Positions 8,334-17,635 of a stretch of DNA of 64,000 nucleotides are shown here, in pieces; the first letter of the stretch is position 1; each line of letters starts with the position of its first letter. Under the pieces are notes generated by a model. The model was not told where the DNA came from. It saw nothing but the letters and a program-made list of their open reading frames with translations, and did not search any database. Position numbers and translations under genes: made by a program. Source of the stretch: Effusibacillus dendaii (GTDB lineage: Bacteria > Bacillota > Bacilli > Tumebacillales > Effusibacillaceae); NCBI RefSeq assembly GCF_015097055.1, contig NZ_AP023366.1, positions 1,922,001-1,986,000 on the forward strand, written 5' to 3'.

Positions 8334-8747
8334 TCACTCTGCTTTTCTTTGATTCACTCCAAGATACTTTTTCAAAGCGTCTTGCAGTACATGTGAGAAA
8401 TTAACTTTGTGGTCCTGCGCTAGGTCGTCCAGCCATTTGGGTATGGTCAGTGTCTTCTTAACCGCTTTTTCTTCCATCTCATCGCGGAATGGCGGCATCT
8501 ATACTTCCACTAACACCACGGCCTGATTAGCCTGTGGACGCAGCTTGGAAATGGGAGTTGGTTCCGGTATCTCGTCACCATCCTGCTCCATTCCATAAAG
8601 ATGTAGCGCCATCGCTTCTTTCGCGTTATGCAATGCCTCCTCATCGTTTTGTGCGCAAGGCAAGCAGCCGGGTAAGTCAGGAAACTCGATAGAGATTCCA
8701 TCTTCAGCGTAATCAAATATAGCTGGATAGATATAACGGTCCTTCAC
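8334..8747 (-). pseudogene. HicB-like antitoxin family gene interrupted by an amber codon
   Basis: GTG start behind AAAGGAGGGA. Residues 1-82 are a HicB N-terminal fold (RYIYPAIFDYAEDGISIEFP, DLPGCLPCAQNDEEALHNAK). The frame then meets TAG (8501-8499) after VVLVEV and continues at once, without frame change, as MPPFRDEMEEKAVKK, TLTIPKWLDDLAQDHKVNFS and HVLQDALKKYLGVNQRKAE, the usual second half with a ribbon-helix-helix/HTH-type region. A single TGG-to-TAG change explains it. No HicA toxin gene is beside it. It could also restart at the ATG directly after the stop. Confidence 0.75.
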
Positions 8748-8779
8748 ATTTGTCCCTCCTTTGCGGGAGCTGCCTTATT

Positions 8780-8968
8780 GGCAGCCCCGCTTGTTTGAAT
8801 ATTCTTGAAGCGGGCGTAAATATAAAATACGTGTCCGAGCGACTTGGACACTCAAGTGTGAAAGTCACTGCAGACACGTATTTGCACGTTACTACAAAGA
8901 TTGAAAATGATGCTTTAGCGCTTTATGAGCATTTTATCCAAAACGGGCAAAAAACGGGCAAGCCGTAG
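8780..8968 (+). pseudogene. Tyrosine integrase, C-terminal fragment
   Basis: The plus strand encodes NILEAGVNIKYVSERLGHSS and VKVTADTYLHVTTKIENDAL, the last catalytic block of phage/ICE-type integrases: the His of LGHSS and the nucleophilic Tyr of TYLHV are present, while the Arg and HxxR blocks and the whole DNA-binding part are missing. It ends 33 bases before the sufB stop, the position expected for an integrase next to its attachment site. Confidence 0.85.
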
Positions 8969-9000
8969 TTTCATGCCCTGAAAACCTCATGAATTAAAGC

Positions 9001-10428
9001 TTAACCGACCGATCCTTCCATTTCCAGTTCAATCAGACGGTTTAATTCGACCGCATATTCCATCGGCAGTTCTTTCGAGAACGGTTCGATGAAGCCGGAT
9101 ACGATCAAGCCTGTCGCTTGCTCTTCCGACAACCCGCGGCTCATCAGATAGAACAGCATATCTTCCGACACTTTGGATACGGTCGCTTCATGTTCAATCG
9201 CCACATTGTCGTTGTTGATTTCCATGAACGGAATCGTATCGGAAGTGGAACCTTCGTCAAACATCAACGCATCACATTTTACGTTCAGCTTGGAACCGTG
9301 TGCGTTTTCAGCCACTTTTACCCAACCGCGGTAAGTCGTTTTGCCCCCCGCTTTGGAAATCGATTTGGAAATAATCGTACTCGACGTATTGGGAGCCAGA
9401 TGGAACACTTTCGTTCCGGCATCCTGATGCTGATCTTTACCTGCGAATGCAATCGAGGTAATTTCCGCGCGAGCCCCTTCCCCCCGCAGAATAACAGCCG
9501 GATATTTCATGGTCAGCTTGGAACCGATGTTGCCGTCCACCCATTCCATAACTGCATTTTTGTGAGCCACTGCCCGCTTGGTCACCAGATTGTACACGTT
9601 TGGCGACCAGTTCTGAATCGTCGTATAGCGGACTCGTGAATTATCGAGACAAACAATTTCCACCACTGCGGAATGCAGCGAATCACTCGAATATTTAGGT
9701 GCGGAGCAGCCTTCCACATAGTGGACGAACGATCCTTCTTCCCCAATGATCAACGTCCGTTCAAACTGTCCCGCATTTTTCGTGTTGATCCGGAAATAGG
9801 CCTGCAGCGGAATTTCGACATGAACTCCTTTCGGCACCCAGATAAACGATCCGCCTGACCAGACAGCCGAGTTCAACGCCGCAAACTTGTTGTCAGAAGG
9901 AGGAATCACCGTGCTGAAATACTTTTTCACAATCTCCGGATGCTCTCTGACCGCCGTATCCATATCGGTGAAAATCACGCCAAGATCTTCCAGGTCTTTG
10001 CGCATGCTGTGGTATACGACTTCCGATTCGTACTGTGCGGTCACACCGGCCAAAAAGCTGCGTTCCGCTTCCGGAATTCCCAGTTTGTCGAACGTTTGTT
10101 TCACGGTATCGGGTACATCATCCCAGCTTTGTACCGCTTTGTCGGTGGGTCGAACGTAATAGTGGATATCATCAAAATCGAGTTCATCCAGATCTTTCGT
10201 CCACCACGGCATCGGCATTTTGGCAAAAATGTCATAGCTTTTCAGACGGAAGTCGGTCATCCAACCAGGCTCGTTTTTCATTTCGGAAATCATCTGGACC
10301 ATTTCACGCGTGAGCCCTTTTCCCGATTTATACACATAGTTTTCCGGGTCTGAGAAGCCATATTTATAATCACTGACAATTTCAGACGCTGCGTTTTTGT
10401 TTACGATTTCCTCATTTGCTTTGGCCAT
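9001..10428 (-). CDS. sufB: Fe-S cluster assembly scaffold SufB
   Basis: 475 residues from the ATG at 10428, nine bases after AAGGAGG; an upstream GTG in frame touches that RBS and is unlikely. Recognisable SufB blocks are [60 protein letters not shown] and [20 protein letters not shown]. With SufC and SufD it forms the SufBC2D scaffold on which Fe-S clusters are built. Last gene of the suf operon, overlapping sufU by 17 bases. Its final 30 bases are the target of two downstream duplications. Confidence 0.97.
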   Translation of the reverse strand: MAKANEEIVNKNAASEIVSDYKYGFSDPENYVYKSGKGLTREMVQMISEMKNEPGWMTDFRLKSYDIFAKMPMPWWTKDLDELDFDDIHYYVRPTDKAVQSWDDVPDTVKQTFDKLGIPEAERSFLAGVTAQYESEVVYHSMRKDLEDLGVIFTDMDTAVREHPEIVKKYFSTVIPPSDNKFAALNSAVWSGGSFIWVPKGVHVEIPLQAYFRINTKNAGQFERTLIIGEEGSFVHYVEGCSAPKYSSDSLHSAVVEIVCLDNSRVRYTTIQNWSPNVYNLVTKRAVAHKNAVMEWVDGNIGSKLTMKYPAVILRGEGARAEITSIAFAGKDQHQDAGTKVFHLAPNTSSTIISKSISKAGGKTTYRGWVKVAENAHGSKLNVKCDALMFDEGSTSDTIPFMEINNDNVAIEHEATVSKVSEDMLFYLMSRGLSEEQATGLIVSGFIEPFSKELPMEYAVELNRLIELEMEGSVG

Positions 10429-10861
10429 TTTCGACACCCTCCTTTTTATCCAAGCCTTGTTCTAACGCTTTCCAAGCGAGCGTCGCACATTTGATCCGCA
10501 CCGGGTATTTGGAGACACCCTGCAAAGCCTGCAGTTCCCCCAGGCCGCTGTAATCCCCTTCCACGCCTTTCATCATATCGTAAAAGCGGTCGATCAGTTG
10601 GCGCGCTTCTGCAATCGTTTTTCCTTTTAGCTTAACGGTCAGCATGGAAGCGCTCGATTGACTGATGGAACAGCCGTGTCCATGAAATTTCGCATCTTCC
10701 ACCTTGCCTGTTTCGTCAACTTTCAAATGCACCCCGATCACGTCACCGCAAGTCGGATTTGCCAATTCCATGCCAACGTCATAATTTTCAATTTTACCGA
10801 CGTTTCGGGGACGCTTGTAATGATCGAGGATCACGTCCTGATAGAGACTATCGAGTGACAT
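10412..10861 (-). CDS. sufU: Sulphur carrier / zinc-dependent sulphurtransferase SufU
   Basis: 149 residues of the IscU-like fold. The three metal/sulphur Cys are in [26 protein letters not shown] and [14 protein letters not shown], and a Gram-positive type insertion lies between the second and third, which marks SufU rather than IscU. It receives persulphide from SufS and passes it to the SufBCD scaffold. It overlaps sufS by 14 and sufB by 17 bases, so the three are translationally coupled. Confidence 0.95.
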   Translation of the reverse strand: MSLDSLYQDVILDHYKRPRNVGKIENYDVGMELANPTCGDVIGVHLKVDETGKVEDAKFHGHGCSISQSSASMLTVKLKGKTIAEARQLIDRFYDMMKGVEGDYSGLGELQALQGVSKYPVRIKCATLAWKALEQGLDKKEGVENGQSK

Positions 10862-12089
10862 ATCCGAACATCTCCTTTACTTTTTGCAGAGCCGCCACTA
10901 AACGATCGATGTCCTGTTCATCGTTATAGATATAAAAACTGGCCCGGTTGGTAGCCGCCGTGTGCAGCCATTTGTGCAGCGGCTGCGCGCAGTGATGCCC
11001 CGCTCTGACAGCGACGCCTTCCGCATCCAGTACTGTCGATACATCATGCGGATGCGTGTCGTCAATATTAAAAGCGATCAACCCGGTACGCGGTTGACGC
11101 GGACCATAAAGTTCAATTCCTTCCACCTGGCTTAACCGGTCCCATGCATAGGCAAGCAATTGCTGTTCATGCTGATGCACATTTTCCATACCGAGTGCGT
11201 TCAGATAATCAATCGCCGCAGCCAGTCCGACTGCACCTACGATGTTTGGCGTTCCCGCTTCAAATTTGGCCGGCACTTCCGCCCAATTTGACTCATAATA
11301 ATCCACCAGGCCAATCATGCTGCCGCCCATTTGAAAAGGCTCCATGTCGTCCAACAGTTCGCTTTTTCCATACAAAAATCCAATCCCCGTCGGACCGAGC
11401 ATTTTGTGCCCCGATGCGGCCAGAAAATCGGCGTCCAGATCCTGCACATCGATTGCCATATGCGGAGCGCTTTGCGCCGCATCGACCACCACCACCGCAC
11501 CTGCCGCATGCGCTTCCTGAACGATCTGTTTCGTAGGCGTGACCGTTCCCAGCACATTGGACGCTTGGGTAACCGCCACAATTTTAATATTCCCCTGTTT
11601 CAGAAAAGAACGGTACTGCTCCAGATTGAGATGACCTTCTTCTGTCAGTTCCACCATGTAGAGCTTGGCGCCTTTGATCTTGGCGATCTGCTGCCAAGGC
11701 ACCAGATTGGAATGGTGTTCCAACAGGGTCACTACAATTCCGTCACCTGCTTGCAGTTTGTGAAGCCCGTACGCGTAAGCAACCAAATTGATTGACTCGG
11801 TCGTTCCCCGCGTGAATACGATATTTTCAACCTTCGGCGCATTCAGAAAACGTGCTACTTTTTCCCTTGCGCCTTCGTAAGCGCTGGTTGCCCGTTCTCC
11901 CAATGTATGCACGCCGCGATGCACATTGGAATGGCTCGTCGCATAATATTGTGACATCGCTTCCGCAACTTGCTTCGGAATTTGCGAACTGGCTGCCGAA
12001 TCCAGATAAACTAATGACTTTCCATTGACTTGCTGCTGCAAAGCGGCAAAATCCTTTTTAATTTCCTGTACGTTGAACAAGGTTACCAC
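10848..12089 (-). CDS. sufS: Cysteine desulphurase SufS
   Basis: 413 residues, PLP-dependent class V aminotransferase fold. Visible sites: VFTRGTTESINLVAYAYG, VTLLEHHSNLVPWQ, VVDAAQSAPHMAIDV, the Schiff-base Lys in ASGHKMLGPTGIGFLYG, and the persulphide Cys in VRAGHHCAQPLHKWL. It removes sulphur from cysteine and hands it to SufU. GTG start overlapping the last codons of sufD (7-base overlap). Confidence 0.97.
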   Translation of the reverse strand: MVTLFNVQEIKKDFAALQQQVNGKSLVYLDSAASSQIPKQVAEAMSQYYATSHSNVHRGVHTLGERATSAYEGAREKVARFLNAPKVENIVFTRGTTESINLVAYAYGLHKLQAGDGIVVTLLEHHSNLVPWQQIAKIKGAKLYMVELTEEGHLNLEQYRSFLKQGNIKIVAVTQASNVLGTVTPTKQIVQEAHAAGAVVVVDAAQSAPHMAIDVQDLDADFLAASGHKMLGPTGIGFLYGKSELLDDMEPFQMGGSMIGLVDYYESNWAEVPAKFEAGTPNIVGAVGLAAAIDYLNALGMENVHQHEQQLLAYAWDRLSQVEGIELYGPRQPRTGLIAFNIDDTHPHDVSTVLDAEGVAVRAGHHCAQPLHKWLHTAATNRASFYIYNDEQDIDRLVAALQKVKEMFGYVTR

Positions 12090-13378
12090 CCCAACTTTCG
12101 ATCCACGAGGGACTGTACCTCTTTACGCACCGATTCCACCGGAATGAGTTCAATGACGGAACCGAAGAAACCTTCGACAATCATTTTTTGCGCCTGTTTA
12201 AGCGAGATCCCCCGGCTTTGCAGATAAAACAATTGTGTCTCATCGATCCGTCCAACAGTCGCCGCATGGCCGGCGCCCGCTACGTCCGTTTCTTCGATCA
12301 GGAGACCGGGAATCGCATCCCCTTTTGCCCCGTCAGACAGAATCAGGCTGTTCTCCCGTTGGAAGGTGGAGGAACCTTTCGCACCCGGTTTGATATAACC
12401 AAGCCCGCGCCAGATCGTTTTTCCTTTGTCGCCCATGACGCCTTTGGCAAGAATATCAGAAAAGCTGTTGCGGCCTGTATGAATCATCTGTGCAGAAACG
12501 TCCAGCGATTGTTCATCAGAACCGAAGAACACGACAACCGCGTTTGATTGCGCTCCTTCTCCGTCAACGTAGGACGTATTTTCGGAACGGGCAATTTTAC
12601 CCCCCAATTCGGCGGCCGCCCAGTTCACTTCCGCATCGCGTCCGATTTTGGCGCGGCGCGGATAGAAACTGTATATGCCCTGGTCAAAATTCTGCAATAT
12701 TACATACGATACTTTTGCTCCATCTGCTGCAAAAATCTCAACAGCCCCGCTATGGATCGCATTCGAACCGCCAAGATCGGAAGCGGAGTACTCCAGAACG
12801 GTAAATTGGGAGAACGATTCGGCAACGATCAGCGTATGATTAAAAATCCCGACATTCGGTTGATCCCCATAAGTAAACAGTTGAATCGGCGTCTCAATGA
12901 CCACGTTTTTAGGCACGTACAGGAACGCCCCGCCTGTTCGCAACGCGTAATGAAGGGCCGCAAATTTACTTTCTTTTGTGTTGTACAGTTGACCAAAATA
13001 TTTCTCAACTTTATCCGGATGCTTGGCAATGGCCTCCTGCAGGCTGGTGAGAATCACTCCTTTAGATGCCAGATCGGGATTCAGTTTAGTTTCCGTTACA
13101 TCGCTGTTGTAATGAACCAGCACACCGGCCGCATCAGGACTGATTCGGCTGCGCACGGAATCCGGCGTTTCTTTTTGATCGGCAAGCGGTACCAATGAAT
13201 CAAGCGGCACTTCTTTCAGGCGAAGATTGCGCCATCCTTCATCTTCTTTCGGAAGATCCATCGATTCGTACGCTGCAAGCGCCTCCGTACGGATCTGTTT
13301 TGCCCACTTGGGTTCATTGAAACGATTTTCAAGCGTTGTTACGGCAGGTGAAATGGCAGAACTAATGACTTTCGACAT
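12083..13378 (-). CDS. sufD: Fe-S cluster assembly protein SufD
   Basis: 431 residues, right-handed parallel beta-helix protein homologous to SufB but lacking its extra N-terminal blocks. Characteristic stretches: ALAAYESMDLPKEDEGWRNL, ESKFAALHYALRTGGAFLYV, VEINWAA-like VNWAAAELGGKIARSENTSY and GHAATVGRIDETQLFYLQSR. It is the non-catalytic partner in SufBC2D. sufC ends three bases upstream. Confidence 0.96.
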   Translation of the reverse strand: MSKVISSAISPAVTTLENRFNEPKWAKQIRTEALAAYESMDLPKEDEGWRNLRLKEVPLDSLVPLADQKETPDSVRSRISPDAAGVLVHYNSDVTETKLNPDLASKGVILTSLQEAIAKHPDKVEKYFGQLYNTKESKFAALHYALRTGGAFLYVPKNVVIETPIQLFTYGDQPNVGIFNHTLIVAESFSQFTVLEYSASDLGGSNAIHSGAVEIFAADGAKVSYVILQNFDQGIYSFYPRRAKIGRDAEVNWAAAELGGKIARSENTSYVDGEGAQSNAVVVFFGSDEQSLDVSAQMIHTGRNSFSDILAKGVMGDKGKTIWRGLGYIKPGAKGSSTFQRENSLILSDGAKGDAIPGLLIEETDVAGAGHAATVGRIDETQLFYLQSRGISLKQAQKMIVEGFFGSVIELIPVESVRKEVQSLVDRKLGW

Positions 13379-13381
13379 GGT

Positions 13382-14140
13382 TTATACCTCCCCACCGACA
13401 GACACTTCGCTCCTAATCCAATCGTACCCCTTTTCCTCCAGCTCAAGAGCCAGTTCAGGGCCGCCGGAACGGACAATCCGTCCATCCAACATGACATGTA
13501 CAAAGTCCGGTTTGATGTATTCAAGCAAACGATGGTAGTGGGTGATGACGAGTACACCGAGTTCGGGTCCGCGCAGGCTGTTCACACCGTCTGCAACAAT
13601 TTTCAAAGCGTCTATGTCGAGGCCGGAGTCCGTTTCGTCCAGAATCGCAATTTTTGGCTCAAGCAGCGCCATCTGAAGAATCTCGTTTCGTTTCTTTTCA
13701 CCACCGGAGAAACCTTCATTCAGGTTCCGGTTGGCAAATGACATATCCATTTTCATCATTTGCATTTTTTCTTGCATGATGGAATAAAATTCAAACACTT
13801 CCATTTCGGTGCCCTTCACTGCGTTATATGATTGACGCAGGAAGTTTTTCAACGGAACGCCGGGAATTTCAGCCGGATATTGGAAAGCAAGGAACAATCC
13901 GGCACGCGCCCGTTCGTCCACTCCCAGTTCCAGCAGGTTTTTACCATCGAGGGTCACTTCGCCCTGAGTCACTTCATAACGCGGATGACCGGAAAGCGTC
14001 ATTGACAAAGTGGTCTTCCCTGTTCCGTTCGGACCCATTATGGCGTGCACTTCATTTCCTTTTATGGTTAAATTAAAACCTTTCAACACTTCTTTGCCTG
14101 CTACATTCGCGTGCAGGTCTTTAATGACGAGTTCTGCCAT
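13382..14140 (-). CDS. sufC: Fe-S assembly ATPase SufC
   Basis: 252 residues, ABC-type ATPase: Walker A GPNGTGKTTLSMTLSGHP, Q-loop in LFLAFQYPAEIPGV, signature GFSGGEKKRNEIL, Walker B KIAILDETDSGLD and switch His in LVITHYHRLLEYI. SufC differs from transporter ATPases by the Asp-Glu pairing and acts as a soluble dimer on SufB and SufD. First structural gene after the Rrf2 regulator. Confidence 0.97.
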   Translation of the reverse strand: MAELVIKDLHANVAGKEVLKGFNLTIKGNEVHAIMGPNGTGKTTLSMTLSGHPRYEVTQGEVTLDGKNLLELGVDERARAGLFLAFQYPAEIPGVPLKNFLRQSYNAVKGTEMEVFEFYSIMQEKMQMMKMDMSFANRNLNEGFSGGEKKRNEILQMALLEPKIAILDETDSGLDIDALKIVADGVNSLRGPELGVLVITHYHRLLEYIKPDFVHVMLDGRIVRSGGPELALELEEKGYDWIRSEVSVGGEV

Positions 14141-14172
14141 GTTTCAATACCCCCACTTAAACGTAATGTGAT

Positions 14173-14616
14173 TTATTTTGTCTGTTCCAAATTCACTATC
14201 AGCTTGTCGCCCCTTTGGGCGATTTCCTGAAGCGTAATATTATCAAGCACGGAAACCATTGTATCCCGTAGTTTTTCCCAAACAAACTTGGTTGAACAGT
14301 TGTCAGTTTTGCTGCAACATTCTTCCGCATCCGCTTCCAGACACTCTACGGGAGCAATCGGCCCTTCCAACGCCCTGATAACTTCTCCTGCCGTTATATC
14401 AGCAGACGACCGGGATAAGGTGTAACCACCGCGCGGTCCGCGTACGCTGCTGACCAGTCCGGCCTTTCGCATCGAGAACAGAATCTGTTCCAGGAATTGT
14501 TCCGGAACCTGCTCGGCAGTCGCAATCGTTTTGATTGGTATCGGCCCCTCATTTTCTCGTTGCGCCAAATAGGCCATGGCGATCAACCCATAATGGCCAC
14601 GGGCAGATAGTTTCAA
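14173..14616 (-). CDS. Rrf2-family transcription regulator (IscR/SufR type)
   Basis: 147 residues. N-terminal winged helix (LSARGHYGLIAMAYLAQREN, PEQFLEQILFSMRKAGLVSS, VRGPRGGYTLSRSSADITAG) is standard Rrf2. The effector loop has clustered cysteines (VECLEADAEECCSKTDNCST), which fits binding of a [2Fe-2S] cluster rather than the CymR type without Cys. TTG start behind GGAGGAGG. It precedes sufC, and an IscR-like palindrome stands just upstream, so it most likely senses Fe-S status and controls itself and sufCDSUB. Confidence 0.9.
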   Translation of the reverse strand: MKLSARGHYGLIAMAYLAQRENEGPIPIKTIATAEQVPEQFLEQILFSMRKAGLVSSVRGPRGGYTLSRSSADITAGEVIRALEGPIAPVECLEADAEECCSKTDNCSTKFVWEKLRDTMVSVLDNITLQEIAQRGDKLIVNLEQTK

Positions 14617-14652
14617 ATCCTATCCACCTCCTCCAAAATCTTCAGTGAATAA

Positions 14653-14677
14653 ATTCCTGATTGTTTTAGTCAGGAAT
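14653..14677. promoter_or_regulatory. IscR type-1-like operator
   Basis: A 25-base palindrome with arms ATTCCTGA and TCAGGAAT. Aligned with the E. coli IscR type-1 consensus (ATASYYGACT, RWWW, YAGTCRRSTAT) it agrees at 22 of 25 positions by my count. It lies 37 bases before the regulator start codon, where a repressor would block transcription. A second, weaker half (CCCTGACTTAGAA, about 14711) lies upstream. Confidence 0.75.
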
Positions 14678-14829
14678 ACTTCTAAGAAAGAAGCCAGGTT
14701 TTGCGAATCGCCCTGACTTAGAATGATAATATTCTCAACACATTATATTCCAAATAAAACGGAACCGCAAGATGTTTTACAAAAAAGCAACACAGAAATT
14801 ATATTGCCCCAAACGGCACCGGCTATAAG

Positions 14830-15261
14830 TCAGATTGAACACTTCTCCAGAAAACTGCTGAATTCCTTATTGCGCGCCCAGTATGTAACCGAAGTATCAG
14901 CCGTCCGACGCCGTGTAACATCAAAGTCCCCATCTCTTGGAACAATCAGAATTTCTTCTTCTGAGTTCAACAAGATCGCAACTCCGTTACGGTTTGTATC
15001 GGGATTTTCCTGCATTCTTTTTTGCACAAAAGCGGAAGCGTTAAACCAATTTACAATCTGTCCGATTTCGGTTGGATTCGCATCCCGCCATTCGCCGTTT
15101 TCAAACAGCCGGACCGATTTTACATCAGATGCCTGAATCGGCTTATGTGTATCAAATTTGCGTGCCAATCTCATGAGCCAAAACGTAGGCAAACAAAAAA
15201 GCAGGGCCCCGATCAACGCCACCATATGCCAGGTCCAGTTAAATATCGTAAAAGACGACAT
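14830..15261 (-). CDS. Hypothetical membrane-anchored protein
   Basis: 143 residues from the ATG at 15261 (GGGAGTGA upstream). A single helix near the N-terminus (HMVALIGALLFCLPTFWLM) is followed by a soluble domain rich in short strands (VRLFENGEWRDANPTEIGQI, AILLNSEEEILIVPRDGDFD, VTYWARNKEFSSFLE). The type II layout suggests a cytoplasmic N-terminus with an extracellular domain. I do not recognise the family; single-gene transcript between suf and an acyltransferase gene on the other strand. Confidence 0.6.
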   Translation of the reverse strand: MSSFTIFNWTWHMVALIGALLFCLPTFWLMRLARKFDTHKPIQASDVKSVRLFENGEWRDANPTEIGQIVNWFNASAFVQKRMQENPDTNRNGVAILLNSEEEILIVPRDGDFDVTRRRTADTSVTYWARNKEFSSFLEKCSI

Positions 15262-15431
15262 GTGTAGGTCACTCCCAGTAAATGACGTAAGACGTATTCC
15301 GTATGTTAGTATAGCAAAAAAAGAGTAATTACGACATCTGCAATTGCCATCGTATTTGAATTTTGTGCGACACCGCATTATGATGATAATTGAAAGGTTT
15401 TAATCCAATTCACAAAATAAAAGAGGATCTT

Positions 15432-16604
15432 ATGAGCGGAAAAGACCGGATATCAGAAATTCAGTATCTACGGGGCATCGCTTTTTGTGCGGTCGCTATG
15501 CAGCATGTTATCGGTGTCTACAATCAGGTGACGATCAGCCTCGGAGAATCAGTGATCCTCGCTGTTTTTTTGGAGTTGGTAAAATTTGCTGTGCCGACAT
15601 TCGTGTTTATTACCGGACTTGTTCTTTTTTACAACTACAACGAAGGGGTTCGTTATCCTTCATTCATCTGGAAGCGCATCAAGGAAATCCTGATTCCATA
15701 TCTGATCTGGTCAGTCCTATACGCGGTTTCGTTTCCGCCCGACAACCCATTTCACGTTTCGCCAATCAGGGAATTCACTCACCAATGGATAACGGGCACT
15801 GCATTTTACCATTTGTGGTTTGTCGTTATGATTTTTCAATTCTATTTGTTATATCCTCTGTTTCAGCGGTTGATGTTGTGGTTTCGGACAATCCGCAGGC
15901 AAATCTGGCTGTTGCTTGTCAGTGGAATACTGTACCTTGCCGTTCTGTGGGCTTCCCTTTATGCAATTCCGAGAGGCTTGATCCGCTTTGACAACCCGAT
16001 TTTACACGCACTTTTGGATAAGTACCGGGATCGCAACTTCCTGCTCTGGTTTTTCTACTTCCTGTTAGGGGCGGTCGCCGGATTGTCTGTTTCCCGTTGG
16101 CGGGATTGGATCAAACGAATACATTACTGGAATATCCCTATTTTTCTGATTCTGTTTGCCTGGGTGACATCTATGCTGGCAAACAGCATCAACCTGTCAA
16201 ATAAATTGAAATTGAATGCAAACATCGCCACCTCTCTCCGACCGTCGATGTTTTGGTTCTCCGTCAGCTCGATTGCGCTTGTTTATGTGCTGAGTGTTCA
16301 AATGTCGCAGCGGGAAAATTGGCTGAGCCATCTTACCGAGTCAATTGGTAAATATTCTTATGGTGCCTATCTGATACACGCTCTTGTTCTTCAAATGATC
16401 GGCGGCTTCATCGTTCGGTTGCCGATTCAGAATCATTTGTTCGGACTGCTACTCACGTTTGTCGGTTGTGTTCTGCTGTCGTGGTTGCTGACTTTCGCGC
16501 TTAGCAAACTGCCGTTTGGCCATCTGCTGGTTGGAACGACAAAAAAGAAGAAGCCGGCTTCCCCATTGCCCGCTTCTTCACATACGACAACCGGTTCAGT
16601 CTGA
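15432..16604 (+). CDS. Acyltransferase family 3 membrane protein
   Basis: About 390 residues with ten predicted helices. The N-terminus RISEIQYLRGIAFCAVAMQH contains the family motif (LRG, then an essential His), and FYHLWFVVMIFQFYLLYPLF is the second signature. Such proteins O-acetylate or O-acylate surface polysaccharides, lipids or antibiotics. Start chosen at ATG 15432 behind AGAGGATC; the frame is open 14 codons upstream. The basic tail (TTKKKKPASPLPASSHTT) is cytoplasmic. The acceptor is unknown and no polysaccharide genes are adjacent. Confidence 0.85.
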   Translation: MSGKDRISEIQYLRGIAFCAVAMQHVIGVYNQVTISLGESVILAVFLELVKFAVPTFVFITGLVLFYNYNEGVRYPSFIWKRIKEILIPYLIWSVLYAVSFPPDNPFHVSPIREFTHQWITGTAFYHLWFVVMIFQFYLLYPLFQRLMLWFRTIRRQIWLLLVSGILYLAVLWASLYAIPRGLIRFDNPILHALLDKYRDRNFLLWFFYFLLGAVAGLSVSRWRDWIKRIHYWNIPIFLILFAWVTSMLANSINLSNKLKLNANIATSLRPSMFWFSVSSIALVYVLSVQMSQRENWLSHLTESIGKYSYGAYLIHALVLQMIGGFIVRLPIQNHLFGLLLTFVGCVLLSWLLTFALSKLPFGHLLVGTTKKKKPASPLPASSHTTTGSV

Positions 16605-16638
16605 TCCGCTTACGCAGCGGCCCCCGCAACATTTCGTA

Positions 16639-17616
16639 TTAAGGAACCAGTACCAGTTTGCCGGTTGTTTGGCGACCTTCCATCAGATCCTGCACATTTG
16701 CCGCTTCTGCCAGCGGATAGACACCGCCAATTTGCACATTCAATTCGCCGCTTGTGGCCCACTTCAGCAATTCGGCCATACTTGGCTGATAACGGTTCGG
16801 GTCTTCCATCAGCTTGCTGAGGAAAAATCCGGTAACCGTTTGGTTTTTGGCCATCAGTTGATTGGGAACCAGCGTCCCCCGCTGCCCGCTCGCTGCTCCA
16901 AACACTACCATGCGTCCATAATCAGCCAGGCATTTCAGATTTTGCTGGATCATTTCACCGCCGACCATTTCAAGAATGATATCGACACCTTTACCGTTGG
17001 TGACATCCAATACCTGTTGCGGCCAGTCTTCTTTTGTATAATCGATTGTTACTTCGGCACCCGACTGTTTCGCCAGTTCCCGTTTTTCGGCTGTGCTGGC
17101 CGTTCCGATCACTTTGGAGGCGCCAAATTTTTTCGCTAACTGAACGGACAGCAACCCTACGCCACCTGCTGCGGCATGCACCAGCACCGTTTCTCCCTGC
17201 TTCAGGTGACCGGACGTGGTCAGTACGTGATAAGCAGTCAACCCTTGCAATGGGAGGGCAACCGCTTTGGAAAAATCCAATCCTGCAGGCACCGGAATCA
17301 GTCCGTTGGCATCGGCAATCGCGTATTCCGCATAGCCTCCGCCTCCATGCAGCAACGTGGCAACAGGCTGTCCGACCCATTTTTCGTCGACGCTAGGCCC
17401 TACCTCTTTTACAATCCCTGCCACTTCAAGACCCGGAGTGAACGGCAACGGAGTGGGCAGCACATACCGTCCGTACCGCCTGGAAATATCTGCATAGTTT
17501 ACTCCGCACGCCTTCACTTCAATCAAAACTTCTCCCGAATCGGGCGTTGGCCTTTCCACTTCCTCGTACTGCAGCACTTCCGATCCGCCGTTCCGGTGAA
17601 ACCGCACCGCTTTCAT
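16639..17616 (-). CDS. Zinc-independent quinone oxidoreductase (MDR family)
   Basis: 325 residues from ATG 17616, which has GGAGGGGG; the longer open frame upstream has no RBS. GroES-like domain (VRFHRNGGSEVLQYEEVERP, VNYADISRRYGRY, FTPGLEVAGIVKEVG) followed by the Rossmann domain (VLVHAAAGGVGLLSVQLAKK, IGTASTAEKRELAKQSGAE). The catalytic-zinc Cys is absent, so it belongs with NADPH:quinone reductases (QOR) rather than alcohol dehydrogenases. Probably transcribed from a read-through of the CDF gene 19 bases upstream. Confidence 0.88.
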   Translation of the reverse strand: MKAVRFHRNGGSEVLQYEEVERPTPDSGEVLIEVKACGVNYADISRRYGRYVLPTPLPFTPGLEVAGIVKEVGPSVDEKWVGQPVATLLHGGGGYAEYAIADANGLIPVPAGLDFSKAVALPLQGLTAYHVLTTSGHLKQGETVLVHAAAGGVGLLSVQLAKKFGASKVIGTASTAEKRELAKQSGAEVTIDYTKEDWPQQVLDVTNGKGVDIILEMVGGEMIQQNLKCLADYGRMVVFGAASGQRGTLVPNQLMAKNQTVTGFFLSKLMEDPNRYQPSMAELLKWATSGELNVQIGGVYPLAEAANVQDLMEGRQTTGKLVLVP

Positions 17617-17635
17617 CCTGCTTCCCCCTCCATGA

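Noticed and set aside
12548-13198. 216-codon plus-strand frame over sufD
   Set aside because: Shadow of sufD; no RBS and no family features.
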